A DNA stretch of 64,000 nucleotides, taken from the NCBI RefSeq assembly GCF_003012795.1, contig NZ_PXYH01000005.1, forward strand, positions 1 through 64,000. Reading direction: 5' to 3'. The notes below the pieces were generated by a model, which was given only the letters and a program-made list of their open reading frames with translations, made no database searches and was not told the DNA's origin. Both the position numbers and the translations under genes were made by a program. The first letter of the stretch is position 1, and each line of letters opens with the position of its first letter. This document shows, piece by piece, positions 7,923 to 14,816 of the stretch. The DNA is from Zobellella taiwanensis (GTDB taxonomy: Bacteria; Pseudomonadota; Gammaproteobacteria; Enterobacterales; Aeromonadaceae).

Positions 7923-8093
7923 ATGATCTACACCTTTCTGATCGTTGCCCAAGGCCGCAAGCTGGCCGAGCTTTCCCGCATTCGCACCATTTCCGCCTAT
8001 GGCCGCACCGAAGCGGAGGCCCGCGCTCACCTGGCCGGCCTGCCGCTGGTGTTTGCCGGTCGCCGCCCTGCCGGGCTGGAGGTGGCAGCATGA
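7923..8093 (+). CDS. Small Icd/Ash-like protein of P4-type satellites
   Basis: A 56-residue frame (MIYTFLIVAQGRKLAELSRIRTISAYGRTEAEARAHLA...) starting at 7923 with AGGAA 9 nt upstream. Proteins annotated as host cell division inhibitor Icd-like are found at this place, directly after the antisense RNA. The frame is open back to an ATG at 7626, giving 155 residues, but that extension reads through the structured RNA region, so the short form is preferred. The stop overlaps the next start (ATGA). Function in this host is not known; expression is probably under the control of the antisense RNA. Confidence 0.5.
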   Translation: MIYTFLIVAQGRKLAELSRIRTISAYGRTEAEARAHLAGLPLVFAGRRPAGLEVAA

Positions 8094-8368
8094 GCCGTTT
8101 GATCACCATCCCGAAAAACACCCCTGTCGAGGTCGCCAAGGGCGAGATTTCGCGCAACAACGAGCGCCTGACCAATCTTGGACTGGGCGTGAAGGCACTT
8201 GGCGAGCTGCTGTTCACGGCTGCCGATGCGGGCGAACTGGGAAAAGAGACCGCCGCCTGTACCGGCTACTTGCTGAATGAGCTTGGGGGAGTGATCAGCG
8301 ACACGCTGAACATGAACACGATGCTGTCTATCCATATCCAAGCCGCAGAGCAGGAGGGCCGGAAATGA
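8090..8368 (+). CDS. Hypothetical protein of the element
   Basis: A 92-residue mainly helical soluble protein (ISRNNERLTNLGLGVKALGELLFTAADAGELGKETAACTGYLL). I do not recognise the family. It overlaps the preceding stop by ATGA and the next start by 4 bp, so it belongs to a coupled operon running to the replication gene. Small proteins with this helical pattern are common beside P4-type immunity genes, but nothing in the sequence gives a function. Confidence 0.6.
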   Translation: MSRLITIPKNTPVEVAKGEISRNNERLTNLGLGVKALGELLFTAADAGELGKETAACTGYLLNELGGVISDTLNMNTMLSIHIQAAEQEGRK

Positions 8369-8769
8369 AGCCCTTCACCGAGTTTTGCCAGCGTTACCAA
8401 CTGGACCCGGCCACCCAGGACGCCCAGGAGCAATACGCCGAATACCAGCGCCAGCTTGAGCTGTTCCGCTCTGCCGCCGCCGAGGGCTCCCGCCGCCCGC
8501 TCGAGTTTATCATCTGCTGTACCACGGTAGAGGGTGACGTTCATGGCTACGGGCCTTTCCTGGCCTACGGCAAAAGCCAAGACGAGATCGTCACTGAGGC
8601 CAGCGCCGCCTTGGCCGGCTCCGCTTACGTCGACAAGGCCGTTCACTTTACCACCCGCCTTGATGATGACGGCGAGGTGATCCCGCCGCTCGAGGGTTAC
8701 CGAGTGCCGAAGGTCTGGCTTGGTGCCCAGAGCCTGCGCGGCGCCTGGCAGGAAGGGGGCGGCGAATGA
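8365..8769 (+). CDS. Hypothetical protein of the element
   Basis: A 134-residue soluble protein. The first 45 residues are charged and helical, and the centre (RPLEFIICCTTVEGDVHGYGPFLAYGKSQDEIVTEA) looks like alternating strands and helices. No known motif was seen. It starts within the stop of the previous gene and its own stop overlaps the next start (ATGA at 8766), showing tight translational coupling. The base composition matches the rest of the element's GC-rich core. Confidence 0.6.
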   Translation: MKPFTEFCQRYQLDPATQDAQEQYAEYQRQLELFRSAAAEGSRRPLEFIICCTTVEGDVHGYGPFLAYGKSQDEIVTEASAALAGSAYVDKAVHFTTRLDDDGEVIPPLEGYRVPKVWLGAQSLRGAWQEGGGE

Positions 8770-9383
8770 GCGAGCACCCGCATTACGCCCAGGGGGCTTT
8801 CACCATCGAGCTGACGGTGTTCAACCGCTGGCCGTTCCGGCTGGGCCCCTTCCATACCGGCGCCAGCGAAGGCGAGCTTGTGGCAGAGCTGGCGGCCCTG
8901 CTCGATGGGCTGCCCTGCCGGCTGGATGGCCTGGACTACTACGACCACACCGAAGTGCCGCAGGCTGAGTACCTGGTGCCTTGGCGGGGCCGGGATACCC
9001 TGCTGGCGCACGGGCTGAGGGCCAAGCCGTGGGGCGAGCCCTTTGTGCCTGCCGATCTGCCGCTGCTGCGTGGCCTGCTGGCCCATCGTTACCATGAGCA
9101 TTGCCAAGACATTCTCCCCGGCGAGCGGGCCGGGCTGCCCATGGACCCCAACGCCTTGCGCCTGGCTATGCGGGATCATATCGAAGGGACCATGATAGCG
9201 GCTCTGGGCCGGGAGCAGGGCGAACAACAGGCCCTTGCCCTGTACATGGGCATGATGGGGGCGAGCGGCCTTTCTCCAGTGGCGCTGGAGGTGCTGGACG
9301 CGCTGCTGGCGGAGCTGGCCGAGACCGCGCAGGGTCATCTACCCGCTATCGAGTCGGGCCGGCCCCGAGCCGTTTTGCACTGA
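8766..9383 (+). CDS. Hypothetical protein of the element
   Basis: A 205-residue acidic protein of unknown family. It contains a Leu/Ala-rich middle (ELVAELAALLDGLPCRLDGLDYYDH) and a helical C-terminus (LALYMGMMGASGLSPVALEVLDALLAEL). No signal peptide. It ends 9 bp before the replication gene and is coupled to the gene before it, so it is likely co-expressed with replication functions. A role as a replication accessory or host-interaction protein would be inference only. Confidence 0.55.
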   Translation: MSEHPHYAQGAFTIELTVFNRWPFRLGPFHTGASEGELVAELAALLDGLPCRLDGLDYYDHTEVPQAEYLVPWRGRDTLLAHGLRAKPWGEPFVPADLPLLRGLLAHRYHEHCQDILPGERAGLPMDPNALRLAMRDHIEGTMIAALGREQGEQQALALYMGMMGASGLSPVALEVLDALLAELAETAQGHLPAIESGRPRAVLH

Positions 9384-9392
9384 GGGGGTCGG

Positions 9393-10781
9393 ATGAACGC
9401 ACAGCGTAAAGCCAGGCTGAACCAGTATGCCCTGGACTTTGGTCCCCGGGAGCATGTCCGGCTAATCCACAGTGCCTCTGGCGCCAAGGCGAGCCATATC
9501 GCCATTGCCGTGAACGGCGAGTGCTGGCGGGAGTTCAGCTATCCGCCGGTGCTGGCGCCTGATGAAGCCGAGCGGCTGGCCGCCATCGGCGCCGCGGATG
9601 TGTACCTGGGCCAGAACGGGATCGCCCCCTTCCGCCGGCGCAGCGTGGCCAACATCACCCACCTGAACGCCTGCTTTGTGGATCTGGACACCTACCAGAT
9701 CCCGGCCCTGGTCGGGCTGAGCTATCGGGAGCGGCTACAGGCCGTGCTGGAGAATGCGGGGGATTTACCCTTGCCGACCCTGGCCGCCGACAGTGGCCGG
9801 GGCATCTACCTGATATGGGCGCTTAAGGCGCCCTTTTTCATCGGTACCGACAAGGGCAAAGGCAGCGCCCAGGCCGAGCTGAGAACCAAGATCCTTGGCC
9901 GCTGGCAACGGGTGGAGGATCTGCTTATCCGGCGGCTGGCGGACTTTGGCGCCGATCCCAAGGCACGGGACGCCGCCCGGGTGCTGCGGCTGGCCGGCAG
10001 TGTGAACCAGCGCAACGGCCACCAGGTGAGTTATGCGCAGCTGGCGCAGCCCGTAGACTTCGCCGAGCTGGAGCGGCCCTTGCTCCGGTGGTACGAGCGC
10101 ACTTACCCGGCCCCGGTGAAGCGGGCCCCGGGCGAGCGCCGGCGGCCAGAGGGGGACCGGCAGAGTGTGAGGCAGTTGCTCAATGCCCGCACCCTGGCCG
10201 CCGCCCGAATGGAGGATCTGAAAACCCTGGCGGCCCTGCGGGAAGGGCTGAGTGAGCACCGGGCCCGGGCCCTGTTTGCCTTTGCCCAGGCCGCCGCCGA
10301 CTTCTGCCACGACGAGCGGACGCTACTCAGGGAGTGCCAGCAGTACGCCGCCGAATGCTTCAACGACCCGCACGGCAAGTATGCTCTCGAGCGGCTGCCG
10401 GTGCGGCTGGGCGCCCTGCTGACGCGGTTTCGGGAGAGCGTGGGGCACCCGGCCAGCAGCAGGCAGAACCAGCGTTACCGGCTGACCAATGCCCGCATTA
10501 TCGACGACCTGGCCATTACCGAGCGGGAGCAGGGCCATATGCTAACCCTGATCGGCAAGCCGGAGAAACTGCGACGTCACGCCAAGCGGATGGAGAAGCG
10601 CAGAAGAAGCCAGGGGGTCAGGGCTGCCGCCCAGTATCAGCAGGAGCGCCAGCGCACCCAGGCGGAGCGCCAGCAACAGGCTCGCGAACTGGCCGCCCAG
10701 GGCTTGAGCCGGCAGCAAGTGGCCGATCGGTTGGGAGTGAGCAAACGAACCGTTCAACTGATACTGAACACCCAGAATTGA
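9393..10781 (+). CDS. Primase-like (AEP/PrimPol-type) replication protein with C-terminal HTH
   Basis: A 462-residue protein. Residues 94-100 (CFVDLDT) give the acidic hhDhD motif of archaeo-eukaryotic primases, 134-142 (SGRGIYLIW) match the second motif region of PrimPol replication proteins, and 196-209 (RVLRLAGSVNQRNG) match their RLPGT-N-K block. No Walker A helicase motif was seen. A basic linker (about 385-430) leads to a C-terminal helix-turn-helix (LSRQQVADRLGVSKRTVQLIL, about 436-457) that could bind an origin. It probably starts replication of the excised element using a host helicase. The stop is followed by an AT-rich stretch and then a terminator at 11033. Confidence 0.7.
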   Translation: MNAQRKARLNQYALDFGPREHVRLIHSASGAKASHIAIAVNGECWREFSYPPVLAPDEAERLAAIGAADVYLGQNGIAPFRRRSVANITHLNACFVDLDTYQIPALVGLSYRERLQAVLENAGDLPLPTLAADSGRGIYLIWALKAPFFIGTDKGKGSAQAELRTKILGRWQRVEDLLIRRLADFGADPKARDAARVLRLAGSVNQRNGHQVSYAQLAQPVDFAELERPLLRWYERTYPAPVKRAPGERRRPEGDRQSVRQLLNARTLAAARMEDLKTLAALREGLSEHRARALFAFAQAAADFCHDERTLLRECQQYAAECFNDPHGKYALERLPVRLGALLTRFRESVGHPASSRQNQRYRLTNARIIDDLAITEREQGHMLTLIGKPEKLRRHAKRMEKRRRSQGVRAAAQYQQERQRTQAERQQQARELAAQGLSRQQVADRLGVSKRTVQLILNTQN

Positions 10782-11032
10782 AGGGTGGACAGGATGTGTC
10801 CCTTTATATGATGGCCATTGCCCAGGGGGTGAAATGATGTGTGCTCTTATATGTTTATATACCAGCCCTTTGTCATTAAAGGGATTCCCAAGGGGTGACA
10901 GCACAAGTGGTCGCCGACGGCGAAATTTGGGCGAAAGGCCAACAACGACCGCGGAGCCTCACTACCGGCACAGCGTACCGGGCGGCCAGGCCGGCAACGC
11001 CGGCGAGCGCAGCCGGGAACCGCAGGCAAGAA
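10782..11032. other. Non-coding stretch after the replication gene
   Basis: About 250 bp without a convincing gene. The first half is the only AT-rich patch nearby (CTTATATGTTTATATACC at about 10846) and carries the hairpin CCCTTT/AAAGGG at about 10867-10884 and GGATTCCCAAGGGGTG. A short open frame at 10834-11076 has no coding character. It could hold a replication origin or simply be a leader; neither can be shown. Confidence 0.35.
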
Positions 11033-11065
11033 AAAGCCCTGACGCTGGGCAGGCTTCAGGGCTTT
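11033..11065. terminator. Hairpin terminator after the replication operon
   Basis: AAAGCCCTGA (11033-11042) pairs perfectly with TCAGGGCTTT (11056-11065) around a 13-base loop, with an A-run on the left. It separates the replication operon from the toxin-antitoxin genes. Confidence 0.7.
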
Positions 11066-11143
11066 GGCCGTGTTGACTGGGTTCACGGGCTGAGTCGCAG
11101 CATAACAGCCATGGCCGGCCGGGTGAATCCCATGCCTGTGTCT

Positions 11144-11173
11144 GTTGCTCCTGTGTAGGTTATAAACTACAAT
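11144..11173 (+). promoter_or_regulatory. Promoter and operator of the toxin-antitoxin operon
   Basis: TTGCTC (11144) and TACAAT (11168) form a sigma-70-type -35/-10 pair 18 bp apart. The palindrome TGTAG/CTACA (11154-11171, eight-base spacer) overlaps the spacer and -10, as expected for an operator bound by the HTH antitoxin. The toxin ATG lies at 11181, leaving almost no leader. Confidence 0.55.
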
Positions 11174-11180
11174 TCACGCC

Positions 11181-11486
11181 ATGAAGGTGATCGAATCAAC
11201 CAAGTTCCGGCAGTGGCTGAAAAAGCTGAAGGACGATACCGGCAGGGCCCGGGTAGTGTCCCGGATCAACCGGCTGGCTGCCGGCCTGGCCGGCGACGCG
11301 GCCCCGGTGGGGCAGGGCGTCAGCGAACTGCGCATTCACTACGGGCCGGGCTACCGGGTTTACTACTACCAGCAGGGTGACGTGCTGGTGTTGCTGCTGT
11401 GCGGCGGCGACAAGGGCAGCCAGCGCCGGGATATTGATACCGCTCACCAGATATTGAAGGAATGGAGGGAACAGCACCATGGCTGA
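11181..11486 (+). CDS. RelE/ParE-family toxin (HigB-like)
   Basis: A 101-residue toxin of the 'addiction module killer protein' type: FRQWLKKLKDDTGRARVVSRINRLAAGLAGDAAPVGQGVSELRIHYGPGYRVYYYQQGDVLVLLLCGGDKGSQRRDI. The central ELRIHYGPGYRVYY and CGGDKGSQ blocks are diagnostic. RelE-type members cleave mRNA on the ribosome. The toxin precedes its antitoxin and overlaps it by 8 bp, the HigBA-like order. Within the element it probably provides stabilisation after integration or defence against other phages. Confidence 0.9.
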   Translation: MKVIESTKFRQWLKKLKDDTGRARVVSRINRLAAGLAGDAAPVGQGVSELRIHYGPGYRVYYYQQGDVLVLLLCGGDKGSQRRDIDTAHQILKEWREQHHG

Positions 11487-11775
11487 AACATTCACCGAGT
11501 TTGACCCCGCCGAGTACCTGAGCAGCCCGGAGGCCATTGCTGAGTTTATCTCCGATGCGCTGGAGACCGGGGACGCCGCTTACATCTCCAAGGCGATCGG
11601 CATTGCCGCCCGTGCCCGGGGCATGAGCGAACTGGCCAGGGAAACCGGCCTGTCCCGCGAACAGCTTTACCGGAGCTTCAGCGAGCGGGGCAATCCGACC
11701 CTGAGGACCATCATGGCGGTGACCAAGGCGCTGGGTGTGGACATTACCGCCCGGGCTCATGTTGAGCATCACTGA
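11479..11775 (+). CDS. HTH antitoxin of the addiction module
   Basis: A 98-residue antitoxin matching the 'addiction module antidote protein' pattern: FDPAEYLSSPEAIAEFISDALETGDAAYISKAIGIAARARGMSELARETGLSREQLYRSFSERGNPTLRTIMAVTKALG. The C-terminal half is a helix-turn-helix (SELARETGLSREQLYRSF) that should bind the palindrome at 11154-11171 and autoregulate. The start lies inside the toxin gene. Pairing with the toxin and length are as usual for the family. Confidence 0.9.
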   Translation: MAETFTEFDPAEYLSSPEAIAEFISDALETGDAAYISKAIGIAARARGMSELARETGLSREQLYRSFSERGNPTLRTIMAVTKALGVDITARAHVEHH

Positions 11776-11782
11776 CCGCGCC

Positions 11783-11956
11783 ATGAAGCCCAAACGGCAA
11801 TTGCCCGCCGGAGAGCTAACCCCCAGGCTGCTGACCCTTGATGAGATCGAGTCTCTGCGGCAGGACAAGCGACGCCGGCACAAGGCGAACGTGGAAATGC
11901 TGAAGACCATGGACTTGTCCCGGTTGATGCCTGAGAACGAAAAGCCGGCCGGCTGA
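11783..11956 (+). CDS. Small hypothetical protein after the toxin-antitoxin pair
   Basis: A 57-residue charged protein (MKPKRQLPAGELTPRLLTLDEIESLRQDKRRRHKANVEML...). An alternative in-frame ATG at 11759 lies inside the antitoxin. No strong ribosome site precedes the 11783 ATG. It has basic and acidic helical segments and no recognisable domain. It could be a third component of the addiction operon, but a spurious frame is not excluded. Confidence 0.4.
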   Translation: MKPKRQLPAGELTPRLLTLDEIESLRQDKRRRHKANVEMLKTMDLSRLMPENEKPAG

Positions 11957-12260
11957 GAGGCAGGCCACACTGTTGGAACACCCCCGAAACAGGGGTGAAA
12001 AACACCCCCAAGTCGGGGGTTATTTGCCAAAACGACCCTAAACCAAGGTCGCTTACCGGTTCTGTGTGGGTATACAGTGCTTGTTGCTGTCTCTTGGCCG
12101 GCCCTGCCTACCACCTGCCGGCCTTTCCCGCCGAGCTCTCGAATGGCTCCCCGTCGAACGCAGTCCCTTTACTACGAAATTTTCGTAGTAAAGGGCCGCC
12201 TGCTTCACTGCTGAAATCCCAGCGATGGCCACGCTCCTGATTTTTCAGGCGTGCCGCCGA
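11957..12260. other. Intergenic palindrome-rich stretch upstream of the HTH gene
   Basis: No gene is seen. Two C5/G4-5 hairpins stand in tandem at about 11980-12020 (ACACCCCCGAAACAGGGG, then CACCCCCAAGTCGGGGG followed by TTATTT, which may terminate the addiction operon). A 31-bp near-perfect palindrome at 12165-12195 has arms CCCTTTACTACGAAA and TTTCGTAGTAAAGGG around a single T, the longest perfect palindrome of the element. Confidence 0.6.
12165..12195. promoter_or_regulatory. 31-bp palindrome
   Basis: Arms of 15 bp (CCCTTTACTACGAAA / TTTCGTAGTAAAGGG) are fully complementary around one central T. There is no T-tract after it, so a protein-binding site or recombination site is likelier than a terminator. 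It lies 130 bp before the HTH gene. Confidence 0.55.
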
Positions 12261-12320
12261 ATTGAAACCGCTGGATTCAAATGATGATACAATCACCACA
12301 TTGAAACCACCGGATTCAAA
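12261..12320. promoter_or_regulatory. Twin operator-like repeats before the HTH gene
   Basis: Two 21-bp direct repeats, ATTGAAACCGCTGGATTCAAA (12261) and its variant with CACC for CGCT at 12300-12320, start 39 bp apart. Each is an inverted repeat TTGAA-N9-TTCAA. The second ends 4 bp before the ATG of the HTH gene at 12325, so binding would block translation start or a nearby promoter; autoregulation by the HTH protein is plausible. Confidence 0.6.
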
Positions 12321-12324
12321 CCAC

Positions 12325-13227
12325 ATGGCCAGACCCAGCACCACCACACCAGAGCAGCGCCAGCAAATCATCGAGCTGAAGCGCCGCCATTCCTTCACCG
12401 AGGTCGCCGAGCTGCTTGGCTTGCCCGTTGGCACCGTGAAGACCATAGCCCGGCGTTCGGGCGCATTCAGCGACAACCCCAAGCACCGGGAGCTGTTCAC
12501 CCTGCCGCCCCTGCAAGGCACCACAGCCACCAGCGTGGCCGCCGTGACGCTGCCAGAGCAGCGGGCCCAGACCGGGGATAAGGAGCTGGACGCCGTGCTG
12601 TGGCTGCGCGAGACCATCCAGACCGGCAACCCGGCGTTAATAGAGAAGGCCCTGGCCGCCGCCGAGCGCATCAAGACCCCGCCTAGGGAACTGGAAAGCC
12701 GTTATGCCCAATACCTGCTTGCCAGCACCGGCAACACCATGACCGCCGCTTTCGGCTCCATCGGCTTTGCCAACCTGCGAGGGCTGGCCGAGCGCACCAG
12801 AGCGAAGGCCATCAGCCAAGCCGAGGCCGCCGCCCGCTTCGGTGATGATCCGGACATGATGACCGAAGCCGATCGTTTCTGTGTGCGCGTGCTGAAAGGC
12901 GCAAGGGCTGGCCGGCATGACGGCATTGATGACGGAGACGCCGCCGCCCGGTTCCGCCGGCACCCGGAGCTGATGCCGCACACCCTGGAAGACTGCCTTA
13001 ACGAACTGGCTTTCTGGGATGACCTGTACCGGCTGCGCCATGCGGCCACGGGCTGGGATGGACCGGAAGAAGTATATGCCCGCGAGCACTTCACCGTGTC
13101 GCTGCTGGCCGAGATCCGCCCCCGCCACAAGGCCGAAGCCAAGGCGGTGTTACGGTACCTGATCGACCATGACCGCAAGGACAGCCAGCACTTTGATGCC
13201 ACCCTCGAGAACCTGCTAAGCCTGTGA
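12325..13227 (+). CDS. Helix-turn-helix protein of unknown role
   Basis: A 300-residue protein. The N-terminus (TTPEQRQQIIELKRRHSFTEVAELLGLPVGTVKTIARRSG) is a resolvase/terminase-small-subunit-like helix-turn-helix. The remainder is helical, with TGDKELDAVLWLRETIQTGNPALIEKALAAAERIKTP and HPELMPHTLEDCLNELAFWDDLYRLRHA. I believe relatives occur in Pseudomonas islands, without known function. The ATG at 12325 was chosen over a TTG at 12262 that lies in the first operator repeat. It is directly followed by the palindrome/iteron tract at 13258-14166, so it may be the protein that binds it. A packaging small-terminase-like role is only a hypothesis. Confidence 0.6.
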   Translation: MARPSTTTPEQRQQIIELKRRHSFTEVAELLGLPVGTVKTIARRSGAFSDNPKHRELFTLPPLQGTTATSVAAVTLPEQRAQTGDKELDAVLWLRETIQTGNPALIEKALAAAERIKTPPRELESRYAQYLLASTGNTMTAAFGSIGFANLRGLAERTRAKAISQAEAAARFGDDPDMMTEADRFCVRVLKGARAGRHDGIDDGDAAARFRRHPELMPHTLEDCLNELAFWDDLYRLRHAATGWDGPEEVYAREHFTVSLLAEIRPRHKAEAKAVLRYLIDHDRKDSQHFDATLENLLSL

Positions 13228-13257
13228 TTGTGGGCAATGGCTACACAAGCCCGAGTC

Positions 13258-13518
13258 TTTACAGACCCTGTAAAACCTTTACAGGAACGGTAAAGCTTTG
13301 CTCCCCAGGATGGGGAAACATTACCCGAAATGGGGAAACCTGATGGATCGCACCCGCCGGCCAGGGGCTACCGCTCATGTACCAAATTGGAACACGGGAA
13401 GGTGTACCAAAGCGGCACACAACCGGGCCGGGCCAGAGTGTCACCAAACCAGTGACAACGCTGTCACCAAATCCGTGACACCCGGCAGCAACCCCGCTGT
13501 GTACCTGTTTCGGGTACA
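13258..13518. repeat. Ordered series of paired 17-19-bp palindromes
   Basis: Nine imperfect palindromes occur, eight of them in four pairs, each pair with its own arm. Pair one: TTTACAG/CTGTAAA at 13258-13274 and 13278-13294. Pair two: TCCCCA/TGGGGAAA type at 13302-13318 and 13322-13338. Pair three: TGTACCAAA at 13378-13394 and 13403-13419. Pair four: TGTCACCAAA/GTGACA at 13439-13457 and 13462-13480. A single TGTACC/GGTACA lies at 13500-13518. Members of a pair start 20 to 25 bp apart, about two helical turns. No open frame here looks like a gene. The layout suggests protein-binding sites. Confidence 0.8.
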
Positions 13519-13666
13519 TCGGAGCGATCGCACATAGAAGGCTGACGCAGCAGGGAGGGCGAAATGCCCACCCTACCGAACGCCCCCTACTTGGGGAGTG
13601 GGCGGGTATCGCTCCTGGAAACGAGCCCCCAGCACGCCAGCCAGAGCAGGGGGGATGGGACTATCC

Positions 13667-13756
13667 CGACATTCCCCGCGCGTAGGGGTGCCCCGAACTT
13701 CGGCAGGCGCTGGCCCGTCAGCTGCAACGACATTCCCCGCGCGTAGGGGTGCCCCG
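13667..13756. repeat. 29-bp direct repeat containing a hairpin
   Basis: Identical 29-bp copies lie at 13667-13695 and 13728-13756, 61 bp apart. Each contains CATTCCCCGCGCGTAGGGGT, a C4/G4 inverted repeat, then GCCCCG. They continue the palindrome tract that follows the HTH gene. Confidence 0.8.
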
Positions 13757-13777
13757 GATCAGGGCCCTCTGGCCGGG

Positions 13778-13951
13778 CGACACATTGCCCGACACTTTAC
13801 CCGACACATTCAACGCCAGCGTCGGCAAGGCCCAGAGTGGAAACAGCAACACTTTACCCGACACATTACCCGACACTTCCAAGCCCAGGGAAGGCCGGGC
13901 TGGAGCGGGGAGCGGCGACAGTTCACCCGACAGTTCAGGTGACAGCTCACA
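13778..13951. repeat. Three clusters of three 12-bp iterons
   Basis: Units of the form CGACAC(A/T)TT(A/G)CC repeat with exact 12-bp period at 13778, 13790 and 13802, then at 13847 (CAACAC variant), 13859 and 13871. A related set (CGACAGTTCACC, CGACAGTTCAGG, TGACAGCTCACA) starts at 13916, 13928 and 13940. The 12-bp period does encode repeated peptides (LPDT or RHFT in different frames), but no frame has a convincing start. Iteron arrays are typical of replication origins bound by initiator proteins. Confidence 0.75.
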
Positions 13952-13978
13952 GGGAGAAGACGGAATATCTGTACCAGG

Positions 13979-14166
13979 TACTGCGCAACCACTAGGTCAG
14001 ACCAGTTTGGCGATACTGCGCAATCTGCTCCGACCAGTTGTTGTGGGTGAACATAGACGGCGGCGGATGGAGTGGATGAAAGCCTTATCAACAAAGGGTT
14101 CGTCCTGTTTGCGCACTGCGCATCCAACTGCGCAGTTGCGCACAGACAATGCGCAGCGAGTGCGCA
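13979..14166. repeat. TGCGCA cluster and paired TACTGCGCAA/GACCAGTT repeats
   Basis: TACTGCGCAA occurs at 13979 and 14014 (35 bp apart), each followed by GACCAGTT at 14000 and 14032. Six more TGCGCA palindromes follow at 14110, 14117, 14129, 14137, 14150 and 14161. Eight copies within 190 bp are far more than expected by chance. This ends the repeat tract; the next gene starts at 14316. Confidence 0.75.
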
Positions 14167-14315
14167 GCACCGGCAGAGGTGGCCGGAAGAGCGTATTGAT
14201 TCGGTGATCTCCCGGCGTTAGCCTGTCTCCATCATGGGATATTTGCCTATCCATGACCAACCAGCCCTGGCCTCACCGCCGGGGCTTTTTCGTTTCTGGC
14301 AACAGGAGAAAAATC

Positions 14316-14510
14316 GTGAGCAAGCAAGAGAACAGCGATGAGATTGCTTTGGCAGTCGACGAGCTGATAACTGGCGGCCCTTTCGCCACCGGCACTGGCA
14401 GTGGCATGAGGCGGGCCGAGTATGATGACTACTTTAAGCGGCGTTTTCCTGAAGCCTGGGCAGAAGGTCAGTCCGGGTTTATTGAGCATCACTCCACCAA
14501 CATTCAATGA
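14316..14510 (+). CDS. Small hypothetical protein of the element
   Basis: A 64-residue acidic protein (SKQENSDEIALAVDELITGGPFATGTGSGMRRAEYDDYFKRRFPEAWAEGQSGFIEHH). The GTG at 14316 follows AGGAGAAAAATC, a good ribosome site, so it was preferred to the ATG at 14253. A terminator-like GCCCTGGC/GCCGGGGC stem with TTTTT lies at about 14265-14290 just upstream and shows that a new transcription unit begins here. The family is not recognised. It ends 12 bp before the next gene. Confidence 0.6.
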   Translation: MSKQENSDEIALAVDELITGGPFATGTGSGMRRAEYDDYFKRRFPEAWAEGQSGFIEHHSTNIQ

Positions 14511-14522
14511 GGAAACAGCATT

Positions 14523-14816
14523 ATGGGATACGGCATTCTGGATATTGGTGCGCAAACCCGCCAGCAGGCGCTGGACGGGCTGCGCCAGGCGGACGAAGCT
14601 GCCCAGCAGCGCGAGCTGATGAACAAGCAGATGAAAGAGCAGCAGAAGGCGATGACCAAGCAGAACCAGATGAGCATGGCCGGCCTGGGTGCCGCCACCG
14701 GCATGATGGCCGGCATGGGCAGCGCCGCCATGGGCGCCAAGTTCGGCGCGGCGGCGGGACCGGTAGGCATGGCGGCTGGCGCGGCCATTGGCTTGATTGC
14801 AGGAGGGTTATTCTGA
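14523..14816 (+). CDS. Glycine-zipper protein, phage virion/ejection-like
   Basis: A 97-residue protein. The first half is a Gln/Glu-rich amphipathic helix (QTRQQALDGLRQADEAAQQRELMNKQMKEQQKAM); the second is Gly/Ala/Met-rich (GLGAATGMMAGMGSAAMGAKFGAAAGPVGMAAGAAIGLIAGG), which is a membrane-inserting glycine zipper. This combination is typical of small internal or ejection proteins of podovirus-type phages, although I cannot name the family. The stop overlaps the start of the next gene (TGATG), so the two are made together. Confidence 0.55.
   Translation: MGYGILDIGAQTRQQALDGLRQADEAAQQRELMNKQMKEQQKAMTKQNQMSMAGLGAATGMMAGMGSAAMGAKFGAAAGPVGMAAGAAIGLIAGGLF

Noticed and set aside
10834-11076. 80-codon frame after the replication gene
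   Set aside because: No ribosome site, low-complexity Arg/Gly/Pro content, and it runs into the terminator hairpin.
13298-13537. Short frame through the palindrome pairs
   Set aside because: The peptide merely mirrors the palindromes; no ribosome site and no domain.
13667-13951. CRISPR array
   Set aside because: Repeat spacing is 12 or 61 bp with no regular unique spacers, and no cas genes are nearby.
13749-14207. Frame with LPDT repeats through the iteron tract
   Set aside because: GTG start inside a DNA repeat, peptide repetition fully explained by the 12-bp DNA period, and repeats in other frames equally open; DNA function is likelier.
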